Of a stretch of DNA of 64,000 bases, positions 51,879 through 61,556 are shown piece by piece. The stretch is taken from positions 56,536 through 120,535 of the forward strand of contig NZ_JAHBGE010000007.1 in the NCBI RefSeq assembly GCF_018390635.1, in the 5' to 3' direction. The stretch comes from Ancylobacter lacus. Lineage in GTDB: Bacteria; Pseudomonadota; Alphaproteobacteria; Rhizobiales; Xanthobacteraceae. Both the position numbers and the translations under genes were made by a program. The stretch's first letter is position 1. Each line of letters starts with the position of its first letter. The notes under the pieces were generated by a model. That model did not search any database, was not told the origin of the DNA, and was given only the letters and a program-made list of their open reading frames with translations.

Positions 51879-53474
51879 ATGACCACCGCCTTTGCGCGCC
51901 TCGACGCCGCCACTCTCCATGCGCGCCTGACCGCGCGCGCCGAGATCGCCCTTCTGGATGTGCGCGAGGAAGGCGTCTTCGCCGAGCGCCATCTGCTCGC
52001 CGCCTCGAACGCGCCGCTGAGCCGTCTCGAAAGGCTGGTGCCGCCGCTGGTGCCGCGGCGCGCGACCCCCATCGTGCTGGTCGATGAGGACGAGACGCTG
52101 GCCGCGCGCGCCGCGGGGGTGCTGGCCGCTGGCGGCTATACCGACATTGCCATTCTGGCCGGCGGCGTTTCCGCCTGGAAGGCGGCGGGATTCGAACTGT
52201 TCGCCGGCGTCTATGTGCCGAGCAAGGCCTTTGGCGAGGTGGTCGAGGTCACCTACGAAACCCCGCATATCGACGCCCATGCGTTCGAGGCGCGCCGCAA
52301 GGCCGGCGAGAACATCGTGCTGCTCGATAGCCGGCCTTTCGACGAATATAGCTGGATCACCATACCCGGCGCGGTCGACTGCCCGTGCGGGGAACTCGTG
52401 CTGCGCGTGCGCGAGAGCGTGCCGTCGGACGACACGCTGGTCGTGGTCAATTGCGGCGGGCGCACCCGCTCGATCATCGGTGCGCAGATCCTGATCGACG
52501 CCGGGCTGCCCAACCCCGTGGTGTCGCTGAAGAACGGCACCCAGGGCTGGCACCTCGCCGGGCTGGAGGTCGAGCGCGGTGCGAACCGCGTGGCGCCGCC
52601 GCCCTCATCCCCCGCGCATGACTGGGCCCGGCAGGCGGCACGGACGCTCGCCAGCCGCTACGACATCCCGACCATCGATGCCGCGACACTGACACGCTTC
52701 GAGGCCGAGCGCGATACGGTCACGCTCTACCGTTTCGATGTGCGCGACCCCGCCGAGTTCCGCGCCGGCCACCGTCCCGGCTTCCTCTCCGCGCCCGGCG
52801 GGCAGCTCGTCCAGGCGACCGACACCTTCATCGCCGTGCGGCAGGGGCGCATCGTGCTCGGGGACACCGACGGCGTGCGCGCCCGCACCGCCGCCGCGTG
52901 GCTGCACCGCATGGGCTTCGACCATGTATTCGTGCTCGACGAGGCGGCGCCGCTCGACGTGATCGAGGTGGGCGACGCGCCGGAGACGGTGATCGGTCTG
53001 GCCGATGATGAGGCCGAGACGATCGAGCCCGCCGCGCTGGCGGAGCTGCTGGCGCGGGGCGACGCGCTCGTGGTCGATCTTGGCTCCACCCGCCACTACC
53101 GGGCCGGCCACATTCCCGGCGCCTGGTTCGCCATCCGCGCGCGCTTCGGCACGGACGCCGCCGCCCTTCCCGCCGCACCCCTCATCGTGCTGACCTCCCC
53201 GGACGGGATCATCGCCCGCCTCGCGGCGCGCGAGCTCGCGGCGGCGACGGGAACGCCGGTGAAGGTGCTCGCCGGCGGAACGACGGGCTGGCAAGCCGCG
53301 GGCCTCCCCTTGGCAGCCACGCCCGAGCATCTCGCCTCCCCGCCGGAAGATGTCCTGCTCAAGGCGTTCGAGCGTCGGGAGAAGCGGGAGGACGCGATGC
53401 GCGACTATCTGCAGTGGGAACTCGATCTCGTCGCGCAGGTCCGCCGCGACGGCACCGTCCCGTTCCGCCTCTGA
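51879..53474 (+). CDS. Four-domain rhodanese-like sulfurtransferase
   Basis: 531 aa with four rhodanese repeats (about 15-112, 130-230, 275-370, 385-480). Only the second has an active-site cysteine loop (VVNCGGRTRS). The equivalents in repeats 1, 3 and 4 read VDEDETL, LGDTDGV and LTSPDGI. A helical C-terminal tail (about 490-531) follows. One catalytic and three structural domains suggest a dedicated sulfur carrier. It could take up sulfite- or sulfane-level sulfur released by the neighbouring monooxygenases. 65 nt after the binding-protein gene. Confidence 0.85.
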   Translation: MTTAFARLDAATLHARLTARAEIALLDVREEGVFAERHLLAASNAPLSRLERLVPPLVPRRATPIVLVDEDETLAARAAGVLAAGGYTDIAILAGGVSAWKAAGFELFAGVYVPSKAFGEVVEVTYETPHIDAHAFEARRKAGENIVLLDSRPFDEYSWITIPGAVDCPCGELVLRVRESVPSDDTLVVVNCGGRTRSIIGAQILIDAGLPNPVVSLKNGTQGWHLAGLEVERGANRVAPPPSSPAHDWARQAARTLASRYDIPTIDAATLTRFEAERDTVTLYRFDVRDPAEFRAGHRPGFLSAPGGQLVQATDTFIAVRQGRIVLGDTDGVRARTAAAWLHRMGFDHVFVLDEAAPLDVIEVGDAPETVIGLADDEAETIEPAALAELLARGDALVVDLGSTRHYRAGHIPGAWFAIRARFGTDAAALPAAPLIVLTSPDGIIARLAARELAAATGTPVKVLAGGTTGWQAAGLPLAATPEHLASPPEDVLLKAFERREKREDAMRDYLQWELDLVAQVRRDGTVPFRL

Positions 53475-53489
53475 CGCGAAAGGCCACGC

Positions 53490-54257
53490 ATGACCTCCAT
53501 CCCGACACCGCGCCCGCTCACCGGCAAGGTGGCCCTCGTCACCGGCTCGGCGCGCCGCATCGGTCGCGAGAGCGCGCTTCTCCTCGCGCGGGAGGGTGCC
53601 CATGTGGTGGTCCATGCCCGGTCTTCCAGGGATGAGATCGAGGCCGTCGCCGCCGAGATCCGCGCCGAGGGCGGCAGCGCCTCGGCGCTTCTGGCGGACG
53701 TTTCGGTAGAGACCGAGGCGCAGCATCTGGTCGAGCGCATCGTCAACGAGAGCGGCAGCCTCGACATTCTCGTGAACAACGCCGCGGTGCGCGGCGAGAA
53801 GCCGTTCACGGAACTCGATCTCGCCACCTTCCGCGCCGTCTACTCGGTCACCGTCGAGGGCGCCTTCCTCGTCACCCGTGCGGCGGTCCCCTGGATGATC
53901 CGCGGCGGCTTCGGGCGCATCATCACCATTGGCGGGGTGAGCGCGCATGCCGGGGTGTTCCACCGCGTCCATGTCGCCACCGCCAAGGCGGCGCTGGTCG
54001 GCTTCACCAAGGCACTGGCGGTGGAGCTGGGCGAGCACGGCATCACCGCCAACATCGTGGTGCCCGGCCGGATCGGCGGCGCCCGCTCGAAGACCTCCGG
54101 GGCCGGCGGCGCCTTCCCCGGCGGCGGGCACCTGGTCGTCGGCCACGAGGGCACCCCGCGCAACGTCGCCGAATTCGTGCGCACCCTCGCCCTGCCCACC
54201 GGCGATTTCATCACCGGCCAGACCATCCATGTGAATGGCGGCATGTATCTGCCGTGA
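53490..54257 (+). CDS. Short-chain dehydrogenase family protein lacking the catalytic Tyr
   Basis: 255 aa. Rossmann motif VTGSARRIGRES, NNAA motif and the C-terminal GQTIHVNGGMYLP are typical of FabG-like SDRs. The YxxxK motif, however, reads VATAK: Lys166 is present but the Tyr position (162) is Val, preceded by HRVH. Ser appears in GGVSAHAG. The enzyme therefore may not use the classical mechanism; a nearby His or a non-redox role is possible. 15 nt after the rhodanese gene and last of the plus-strand run. Confidence 0.82.
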   Translation: MTSIPTPRPLTGKVALVTGSARRIGRESALLLAREGAHVVVHARSSRDEIEAVAAEIRAEGGSASALLADVSVETEAQHLVERIVNESGSLDILVNNAAVRGEKPFTELDLATFRAVYSVTVEGAFLVTRAAVPWMIRGGFGRIITIGGVSAHAGVFHRVHVATAKAALVGFTKALAVELGEHGITANIVVPGRIGGARSKTSGAGGAFPGGGHLVVGHEGTPRNVAEFVRTLALPTGDFITGQTIHVNGGMYLP

Positions 54258-54308
54258 CGGGCGCGTGGCCGTCCGGGAGATGGGCGGAAACGAGCGGGCG
54301 GGGCGCGG

Positions 54309-54515
54309 TCATGCCGGCACCGGCGCACGGCGCGCCGTCCCGGATTCAAGCCCGCGCACCTCCTCGATCCAGACGCCCTCGAGGAGCTTGATGAATTCGG
54401 TCGAGCGGCGGTAGCGCCCGTCGTGATCGAGCCACGAGGCGCCGAGCACGTCGAACGCGTGGGTGAACCAACCGCTGACGATGCTGGAGATGCCGGCGCC
54501 CCTTGGAATGTGGTC
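54309..54515 (-). pseudogene. Fragment of an SfnG/SsuD-type flavin monooxygenase
   Basis: The minus-strand frame reads ISSIVSGWFTHAFDVLG, then SWLDHDGRYRRSTEFIKLLE and a stop at 54309. This is the conserved middle of dimethylsulfone/alkanesulfonate monooxygenases (GWF...LGxxWLxHDxRYxRSxEF). It has no start and less than a quarter of the protein remains. It lies in the same frame directly downstream of the TAG stop of the next gene (54525). Confidence 0.65.
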
Positions 54516-54524
54516 GCGGCGGCG

Positions 54525-55898
54525 CTACCGCCGCGATGAACGGAAGGACGCCGCCGGGTGCGGCGCGACAAGGCGGGCGTCTCCCGCACCAAACAGCTTT
54601 TCGCGCAGGGTGCCTTCCGCGTAGCGCGGCTTGTAGCGGCCGCGGCGGGTGAGCTCAGGTATCAGCAGGTCGACCACGCTCTCGAAACTCTCGGGCATGA
54701 CGACGTAGCAGAGGTTGAGCCCATCGACGCCGGTCGTGTCGACCCAATCCTCCAGCGCGTCCGCCACACGCTCGACGCCGCCGCTGATCACCGGGCCGAT
54801 GCCGCCGATGCCGACATGCGCAGCCACCTCGCGCACCGTCCAGACCCGGCCGGGGTCGGCGCGGGTGATGTTGTCCATGGCGGTGCGGCCCGCCTCGCTC
54901 TCGACATGACGCACCTGCGCATCGAGCGGAAGCTGCGAGAAATCCACCCCTGTCCAGCCGGACATCAGCGCCAGCGCTCCCTCATGACTGACATGGGTGC
55001 GGTACTCCTCGAGCCGTGCCGCCGCCGCTGCGTCGGTCTCGCCGAGAACCAGCGTCATCATGCTGAAGACCTTGATGGCGTCGGGCGAACGGCCCTGTGC
55101 GCGCGCCGCCTCGCGGATCGCCTGCACGCGCGGCGCGATCACCGCCGCCGAGGGCCCGGAGACGAAGACACATTCGGCATGGCGGCCGGCAAAGCTTCGC
55201 CCGCGTGGCGAGGAGCCGGCCTGGTAAAGCACGGGGGTGCGCTGGGGCGAGGGTTCGCTGAGGTGGATGGCATCGAGGCGATAATGCGTGCCGGCATGGC
55301 GGATCGCCCGTACCTTGGCGGGATCGGTAAACACCCCCGCGTGACGATCCCGGCGCACGGCGTCGTCGTCCCAGCTTTCCTCCCACAGCCGGTAGACCAG
55401 TTCCATGTACTCGTCGGCGATGTCGTAGCGGTCGTCATGGGCGACCTGCCGCTCGCGGCCGGCGGCGCGGGCCGCGCTGTCGAGATAGCCGGTGACGATG
55501 TTCCAGCCCACCCGCCCCTTCGTCAGATGATCCAGCGTCGACAGGCGGCGGGCGAACGGAAAGGGCGGCTCATAGGTCAGCGTCGAGGTGATGCCGAAGC
55601 CCAGATGGTCCGTGACCGCCGCCATGGCGGGAACCAGCAGCATGGGATCATTGGCCGGCACCTGCGCCGCGTTACTCAACGCCGCATCCGGCGAGCCACC
55701 GAAGACGTCGTACACGCCGAGAACATCCGCGAGGAAAATGCCGTCGAACCGACCGCGCTCAAGAAGGCGTGCGAGATCAAGCCAGTAGGATAGATCGGTG
55801 TAGTGCGACGAGCGGTCGCGCGGGTGCCGCCACAGGCCGGGCGACTGGTGGCCGACACAGTTCATGGCAAAGGCGTTCAGACGGATTTCGCGGCTCAC
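54525..55898 (-). CDS. NtaA/SnaA/DszA-family flavin-dependent monooxygenase
   Basis: 457 aa. LNAFAMNCVGHQSPGLWRHP at the start, FDGIFLADVLGVYDVF, RLSTLDHLTKGRVGWNIVTGYLDSAARA, VLYQAGSSPRGRSF, and TLREKLFGAGD near the end. It belongs to the nitrilotriacetate/pristinamycin-type subfamily and is a close paralog of the gene at 60094. It needs reduced flavin from elsewhere. Divergent from the metNIQ-type operon at 56088, with an A/T-rich intergenic region carrying the ATAGAC motif. Confidence 0.86.
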   Translation of the reverse strand: MSREIRLNAFAMNCVGHQSPGLWRHPRDRSSHYTDLSYWLDLARLLERGRFDGIFLADVLGVYDVFGGSPDAALSNAAQVPANDPMLLVPAMAAVTDHLGFGITSTLTYEPPFPFARRLSTLDHLTKGRVGWNIVTGYLDSAARAAGRERQVAHDDRYDIADEYMELVYRLWEESWDDDAVRRDRHAGVFTDPAKVRAIRHAGTHYRLDAIHLSEPSPQRTPVLYQAGSSPRGRSFAGRHAECVFVSGPSAAVIAPRVQAIREAARAQGRSPDAIKVFSMMTLVLGETDAAAAARLEEYRTHVSHEGALALMSGWTGVDFSQLPLDAQVRHVESEAGRTAMDNITRADPGRVWTVREVAAHVGIGGIGPVISGGVERVADALEDWVDTTGVDGLNLCYVVMPESFESVVDLLIPELTRRGRYKPRYAEGTLREKLFGAGDARLVAPHPAASFRSSRR

Positions 55899-55972
55899 GG
55901 TTTACTCCCCGCCGGCTCCGTGCGCCGGCGTTCGATCGAACGAGACATTGACAACGGTAGTTTTATATAATT

Positions 55973-55990
55973 TCTATAGACAATGATAAC
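55973..55990. promoter_or_regulatory. ATAGAC-type motif in divergent promoter region
   Basis: TCTATAGACAATGATAAC in the roughly 190-bp region between the minus-strand monooxygenase and the plus-strand importer. Flanking sequence is A/T-rich (ttttatataattt) and a TTGACA is at 55948-55953. Same core as the sites at 41074, 41190 and 43364. Confidence 0.5.
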
Positions 55991-56087
55991 AACACCCTCC
56001 GACGCTCTTCCCCAGGGAGACGCCGGCGGGCTTCGCTGCCCTCCCCGCCGGGCGCGGCGAGGACCACCTGACCGATGCGTGCCCCTC

Positions 56088-57153
<1,066 letters not shown>

Positions 57154-57164
<11 letters not shown>

Positions 57165-57813
57165 CCGGATCGACTGGGTTCAGATCGGCTATGCGGCGCT
57201 CGACACGCTCGCCATGCTCGGCGGGGCGCTGTTCTTCACCGTGCTGTTCGGCCTGCCGCTGGGCGTGCTGCTGTTCCTCACCGGTCGGGGCCAGCTTCTC
57301 CAGCAGGGCGCGGTCTATGCCGGGCTGTCCTTCGTGCTGAACATTCTGCGCTCGGTGCCCTTCATCATCCTGCTGATCGTGCTGATGCCGGTGACGACGC
57401 TCATCACCGGCACCTCGCTCGGGGTGCGCGGCGTCATCCCCCCGCTCGTCGTCGGCACCACCGCCTTCTTCGCCCGCCTTGTCGAGACCGCTCTGCGCGA
57501 GGTCGATCGCGGGGTGATCGATGCCTCGCGGGCCATGGGCGGCACCACGGGGCAGATCGTGTTCCACGCGCTGCTGCCGGAGGCCCTGCCCGGCATCCTC
57601 GCCGGCGTCACCGTGACCGCCATCGTGCTGGTCGACTACACGGCGATGTCGGGCGCCATCGGCGGCGGCGGCATTGGCGACCTTGCCATTCGCTACGGTT
57701 ACCAGCGCTTCCAGACCGAGGTGATGATCGTGACGGTCCTCCTCCTCGTCATCCTTGTCCAGTTGCTGCAGGCCGGCGGCAACCGCCTGGTCCAGCACTT
57801 CTCCCGAAAATGA
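57154..57813 (+). CDS. Second MetI-type ABC permease
   Basis: 219 aa, overlapping the ATPase gene by 11 nt. Five to six helices, the NILRSVPFIILLIVLMPVTT segment and coupling loop DASRAMGGTTGQIVFHALLPEALPG as in MetI. Overlaps or nearly touches the binding-protein gene downstream. Inner-membrane pore of the second MetNIQ-type importer. Confidence 0.9.
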
Positions 57814-57833
57814 ACCCACAGCGGAAACGTACC

Positions 57834-58646
57834 ATGAGCCTGTTTCGAACCCTCGTCTCGGCCGCCGTCGCGGGCCTGCTCATAAGCTCCCCGGCGCTGG
57901 CCGGCGAGACGCTCGTCGTCGGCGCCACCGCGGTGCCGCACGCGGAAATCCTGGAGTTCGTGAAGCCCATCGTCGCCAAGGATGGCGTCGATCTCGATAT
58001 CAAGGTGTTCTCGGACTACATCCAGCCCAACGCCCAGCTCGTCTCCAAGCAGCTCGACGCGAACTACTACCAGTACCGGCCATTCCTGATCGACTACAAC
58101 CGCGAGCGCGGCACCGATCTCGTGCCGATCGTGCCCGTGCATGTCGAGCCCTTCGTCGCCTATTCGCAGAAGATCACCTCGGTCGACCAGCTCAAGGATG
58201 GCGCGACCGTCGCCATTCCCAACGACCCGGTGAATGGCGGGCGCGGCCTGCTGCTGCTGCAGAAGCTCGGCCTCATCAAGCTCAAGGGCAAGGCCGAGCT
58301 CGACCAGCCCGACGATCCGCTGCCGGGCCAGAAGGACATTCTGGAGAACCCCAAGCACCTCAAGATCGTCGAGCTGGAATCCGCGATCCTGCCGCGCGCC
58401 CTGTCGCAGGTCGATCTCGCCGCGCTCAATGGCAACTATGTGCTGGAGGCGGGCCTCGACGTGAGCAAGTCGCTCTACATCGAGCGGGGCCAGGACGGAA
58501 AGAACATCTGGGGCGAATACCTCGTCACGCGGCCGGAGAACAAGGACGACAAGGCGATCCTCATCCTCGCCAAGGCGCTGAATTCCGACGCCACCCGCCA
58601 GTTCATCAAGGACCGCTACAAGGGCCAGATCTATCCGGCCTTCTGA
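57834..58646 (+). CDS. Second MetQ/NlpA-type binding protein
   Basis: 270 aa from MSLFRTLVSAAVAG; a start at 57810 (278 aa, coupled to the permease) is possible. Signal peptide ends ISSPALA, no lipobox. Then LVVGATAVPHAEILEFVKPIVA, KVFSDYIQPNAQL, AIPNDPVNGGRGLLLLQ. It is closer to E. coli MetQ in the PHAEI stretch than the orphan at 41265. Followed by two SfnB-type and one NtaA-type oxygenase genes, so the ligand is likely an organosulfur compound. Confidence 0.88.
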   Translation: MSLFRTLVSAAVAGLLISSPALAGETLVVGATAVPHAEILEFVKPIVAKDGVDLDIKVFSDYIQPNAQLVSKQLDANYYQYRPFLIDYNRERGTDLVPIVPVHVEPFVAYSQKITSVDQLKDGATVAIPNDPVNGGRGLLLLQKLGLIKLKGKAELDQPDDPLPGQKDILENPKHLKIVELESAILPRALSQVDLAALNGNYVLEAGLDVSKSLYIERGQDGKNIWGEYLVTRPENKDDKAILILAKALNSDATRQFIKDRYKGQIYPAF

Positions 58647-58715
58647 GATGACGCGGGGCGGGGGCGGCTGGTCGCCTCCGCCTCCTCACCCATCGCCGTG
58701 CCGCCCTCTCGTTGA

Positions 58716-58757
58716 CGCCCGTCCTTGGCCGCCCGTTCTTGGCCGCCCGTCCGTGGC
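58716..58757 (+). repeat. Three tandem copies of a 14-bp repeat
   Basis: Units CGCCCGTCCTTGGC, CGCCCGTTCTTGGC and CGCCCGTCCGTGGC in the 142-bp gap before the acyl-CoA dehydrogenase-like gene. Probably a replication-slippage array; no coding or regulatory role is evident. Confidence 0.8.
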
Positions 58758-58788
58758 CGCCACCGCCCCTTCCCGTGGATGACCTTTC

Positions 58789-60051
58789 ATGAGCACGAAC
58801 GCCGCCCTCGCGATCCCGTCCACCCTCCCTGAACAGGGCGCGCCCGGCTTGGCGCCCGCGCGGCCGACAAAGCCCGCGCATGTCATCGCCGACGATGCCG
58901 AGGCGATCGCGGTGGCCAGGGAACTCGCGCCGCTCTTCGCCCGTGAGGCACGCGAGCGCGACCAGCAGCGGCGCCTGCCCTTCGACGAGGTCGATGTGTT
59001 CTCGCAGAGCGGGCTGTGGGGCATCACCATCCCGAAGGCTTATGGCGGCGCCGGCGTTTCCCAGCGCACGCTGGCCCGCGTCTTCGCCGAGCTGGCGGCG
59101 GCAGACGCCTCGCTGACGCAGATCGCGCAGAACGGCTTCGAGATCATCGACGTCATCCGCCTCTCGGCGCGTGAGGACCAGAAGCGCGAGCTGTTCGGGC
59201 TGGTCCTGGCGGGCTACCGGCTCGGCAATGCCTTCTCCGAGTTCAAGGGCCGCAATGTCGAGGATTTTTCGACCCGGCTCGTGAAGCAGGGCGACGATTA
59301 TGTCGTGACGGGCGAGAAGTTCTATTCCACCGGCGCGTTGTTCGCCCATCTCGTGCCCATCGTCGCGCTGGGCGAGGACGGGCATGTCTACGTCGCCGTG
59401 GCCGACCGCGACACGCCGGGCCTCACGGTCGTCGACGACTGGTCCGCCTTCGGCCAGCGCACCACGGCGAGCGGCACGGTGATCCTCGACAACGTCGTGG
59501 TTCCCGCCTCGCGCGTGCTGCCGGCGCATGTCGTCTACGAGAATCCGAGCGCCGTCGGCCCGCAGAGCCAGCTCTTGCACGCCGCCATTGATGCCGGCAT
59601 TGCGCGCGGGGCCTTCAACGCGACGCTCGACTTCATCCGTCACCAGGCCCGGCCGTGGATCGACAGCGGCAAGGACAGTGCCACCGAGGACCCCTTCACC
59701 CTCGGCGCCATCGGTGATCTGGCCATCCGCCTGAACGCCGCCGAGGCCCTGCTGGACCGCGCCGGCGCGCAGCTCGACGCCACCATCGCCGACACGACAC
59801 TCGAGAGCATCGCATTGGCCAAGGTGGCCACCGCCGAGGCGAAGGTGCTGACCACCGATGCGGCGCTGCTCGCCACCTCCAAGCTGTTCGAGCTCGGGGG
59901 CACCCGCTCGACGCTGGGGCGCCACGGCCTCGACCGGCTCTGGCGCGACGCGCGCACCCACACGCTGCACGACCCGGTGCGCTGGAAGTACCACGCGATC
60001 GGCCAGTTCTACCTCAACGGCGTCCACCCCCCGCTGCATTCCTGGATCTGA
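58789..60051 (+). CDS. SfnB/DszC-family flavin-dependent oxidoreductase (acyl-CoA dehydrogenase fold)
   Basis: 420 aa. Acyl-CoA dehydrogenase fold with LFAREARERDQQRRLPFDEVDVFSQSGLWGITIPKAYGG, QIAQNGFEIIDVIR, GEKFYSTGALFAH and a C-terminal HDPVRWKYHAIGQFYLNG. This pattern is typical of SfnB and the DBT monooxygenase DszC, which use reduced flavin to attack sulfur compounds; no acyl-CoA pathway genes are near. Cotranscribed with an NtaA-type gene 42 nt downstream. Confidence 0.86.
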   Translation: MSTNAALAIPSTLPEQGAPGLAPARPTKPAHVIADDAEAIAVARELAPLFAREARERDQQRRLPFDEVDVFSQSGLWGITIPKAYGGAGVSQRTLARVFAELAAADASLTQIAQNGFEIIDVIRLSAREDQKRELFGLVLAGYRLGNAFSEFKGRNVEDFSTRLVKQGDDYVVTGEKFYSTGALFAHLVPIVALGEDGHVYVAVADRDTPGLTVVDDWSAFGQRTTASGTVILDNVVVPASRVLPAHVVYENPSAVGPQSQLLHAAIDAGIARGAFNATLDFIRHQARPWIDSGKDSATEDPFTLGAIGDLAIRLNAAEALLDRAGAQLDATIADTTLESIALAKVATAEAKVLTTDAALLATSKLFELGGTRSTLGRHGLDRLWRDARTHTLHDPVRWKYHAIGQFYLNGVHPPLHSWI

Positions 60052-60093
60052 GCCGACCGCCCTCGCGCCCGCCGTGCCGCCGGAGAAACCGAT

Positions 60094-61512
60094 ATGTCCC
60101 GCCACATCCGCTTCAATGCCTTCGACATGAACTGCGTCGCGCACCAGTCGCCCGGACTCTGGGCCCACCCGCGCGACAGGTCCTTCAAATACAAGGACCT
60201 CGACTATTGGCAGGATCTCGCCCGCACGCTGGAGCGGGGCATCTTCGACGGCATCTTCATCGCCGATGTCGTCGGCTATTACGACGTCTACAAGGGCTCG
60301 AACTGGCACGCGATCCGCGAGGCGGCGCAGATCCCGGTGAACGATCCGCTCCAGCTCGCCGCGCCCATCGCGCTGGCGACCGAGCATCTGGGCATCGGCA
60401 TCACCGCCTCCACCTCCTTCGAGCACCCCTACACCTTCGCCCGCCGGATCGCGACCGCCGACCACCACACCAAGGGCCGGGTCGGCTGGAACATCGTGAC
60501 CTCCTATCTGGAGAGCGGGGCCAAGAACATCGGCCAGGGCGGCCTGCGCCGGCATGACAATCGCTACGAGGTGGCGAATGAATATGTCGAGGTGCTTTAC
60601 AAGCTGCTGGAAGGCTCGTGGGAAGAGGGCGCCGTGCTGCGCGACCGCGACAAGCGCGTCTTCACCGATCCGTCCAAAGTTCATGAGATCGGCCATAAGG
60701 GCCGCTTCTTCGACGTGCCAGGCTATGGCCTGACCGAGCCCTCGCCGCAGCGCACGCCGGTGCTCTACCAGGCCGGAGCGTCGGGGGCGGGAAAGGCGTT
60801 CGCCGCGCAGCACGCCGAATGCGTCTTCGTCGGCGCGCCGACCAAGCCGCTGCTCAAGGCCTATGTCGCCGACATCCGGCGCCAGGCGGCGGAAGCCGGG
60901 CGCGACCCGCGCAAGCTCTTCATCTACAACCTCGTCACCGTCATCGTGGACGAGACCGACGCCAAGGCGCAGCAGCGCTTCGAGGAGTATGCCCGCTACG
61001 TCTCCTATGACGGTTCGCTGGTCTTCATGTCCGGCTGGAGCGGGCTGGATTTCGGGCAATACGCGCCCACGGACCTGCTGAAGAAGGTGGAGACCAACGC
61101 CATCGTCTCCATGGTCGAGAATTTCGGCGGCAAGGACCAGCAATGGACCGTCGAGGAACTCGCGAGATGGGGCGGCATTGGCGGCGTCGGCCCGGTCTTC
61201 GTCGGCTCGCCCGCCACCATCGCCGACATCCTCCAGGACTGGGTCGAGGAAACCGACGTCGACGGCTTCAACCTCGCCTATGCGGTGACGCCGGAGAGCT
61301 TCGAATCCGTGGTCGATCTCGTGGTGCCGGAGCTGCAGAAGCGCGGCGCCTACCCCACCGCGTACCGGCCGGGCACGCTGCGCGAGAAGCTGTTCGGCGA
61401 GGGGCCCTACCTGCCCGCCACCCACCCGGCCCATGGCTATCGCGACATCGAGGCGGTCAAGCGCCGCGAGGCCGAGCAGCGCGCCAGCGCCGGCGTCGCC
61501 GCGGCCGAATGA
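60094..61512 (+). CDS. NtaA/SnaA/DszA-family flavin-dependent monooxygenase
   Basis: 472 aa, GGAG Shine-Dalgarno. FNAFDMNCVAHQSPGLWAHP, FDGIFIADVVGYYDVYKG, RIATADHHTKGRVGWNIVTSYLESGAKN, VLYQAGASGAGKAF, TLREKLFGEG. Close paralog of the gene at 54525. Sits between two SfnB/DszC-type genes, so the three probably act on one organosulfur substrate imported by the MetNIQ-type system encoded just upstream. Confidence 0.87.
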   Translation: MSRHIRFNAFDMNCVAHQSPGLWAHPRDRSFKYKDLDYWQDLARTLERGIFDGIFIADVVGYYDVYKGSNWHAIREAAQIPVNDPLQLAAPIALATEHLGIGITASTSFEHPYTFARRIATADHHTKGRVGWNIVTSYLESGAKNIGQGGLRRHDNRYEVANEYVEVLYKLLEGSWEEGAVLRDRDKRVFTDPSKVHEIGHKGRFFDVPGYGLTEPSPQRTPVLYQAGASGAGKAFAAQHAECVFVGAPTKPLLKAYVADIRRQAAEAGRDPRKLFIYNLVTVIVDETDAKAQQRFEEYARYVSYDGSLVFMSGWSGLDFGQYAPTDLLKKVETNAIVSMVENFGGKDQQWTVEELARWGGIGGVGPVFVGSPATIADILQDWVEETDVDGFNLAYAVTPESFESVVDLVVPELQKRGAYPTAYRPGTLREKLFGEGPYLPATHPAHGYRDIEAVKRREAEQRASAGVAAAE

Positions 61513-61556
61513 ACAACGGCCTGCTGCGGCGGGCCTCACGATAGAGGTAAACCATC

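Noticed and set aside
55948..55971. TTGACA/TATAAT promoter before the metN paralog
   Set aside because: The boxes are only 12 bp apart, too close for a sigma-70 promoter; kept only as A/T-rich context for the ATAGAC motif.
58606..61539. 977-codon minus-strand frame opposite the SfnB- and NtaA-type genes
   Set aside because: Antisense shadow with low-complexity Arg/Gly/Val content; plus-strand genes have ribosome sites and conserved motifs.
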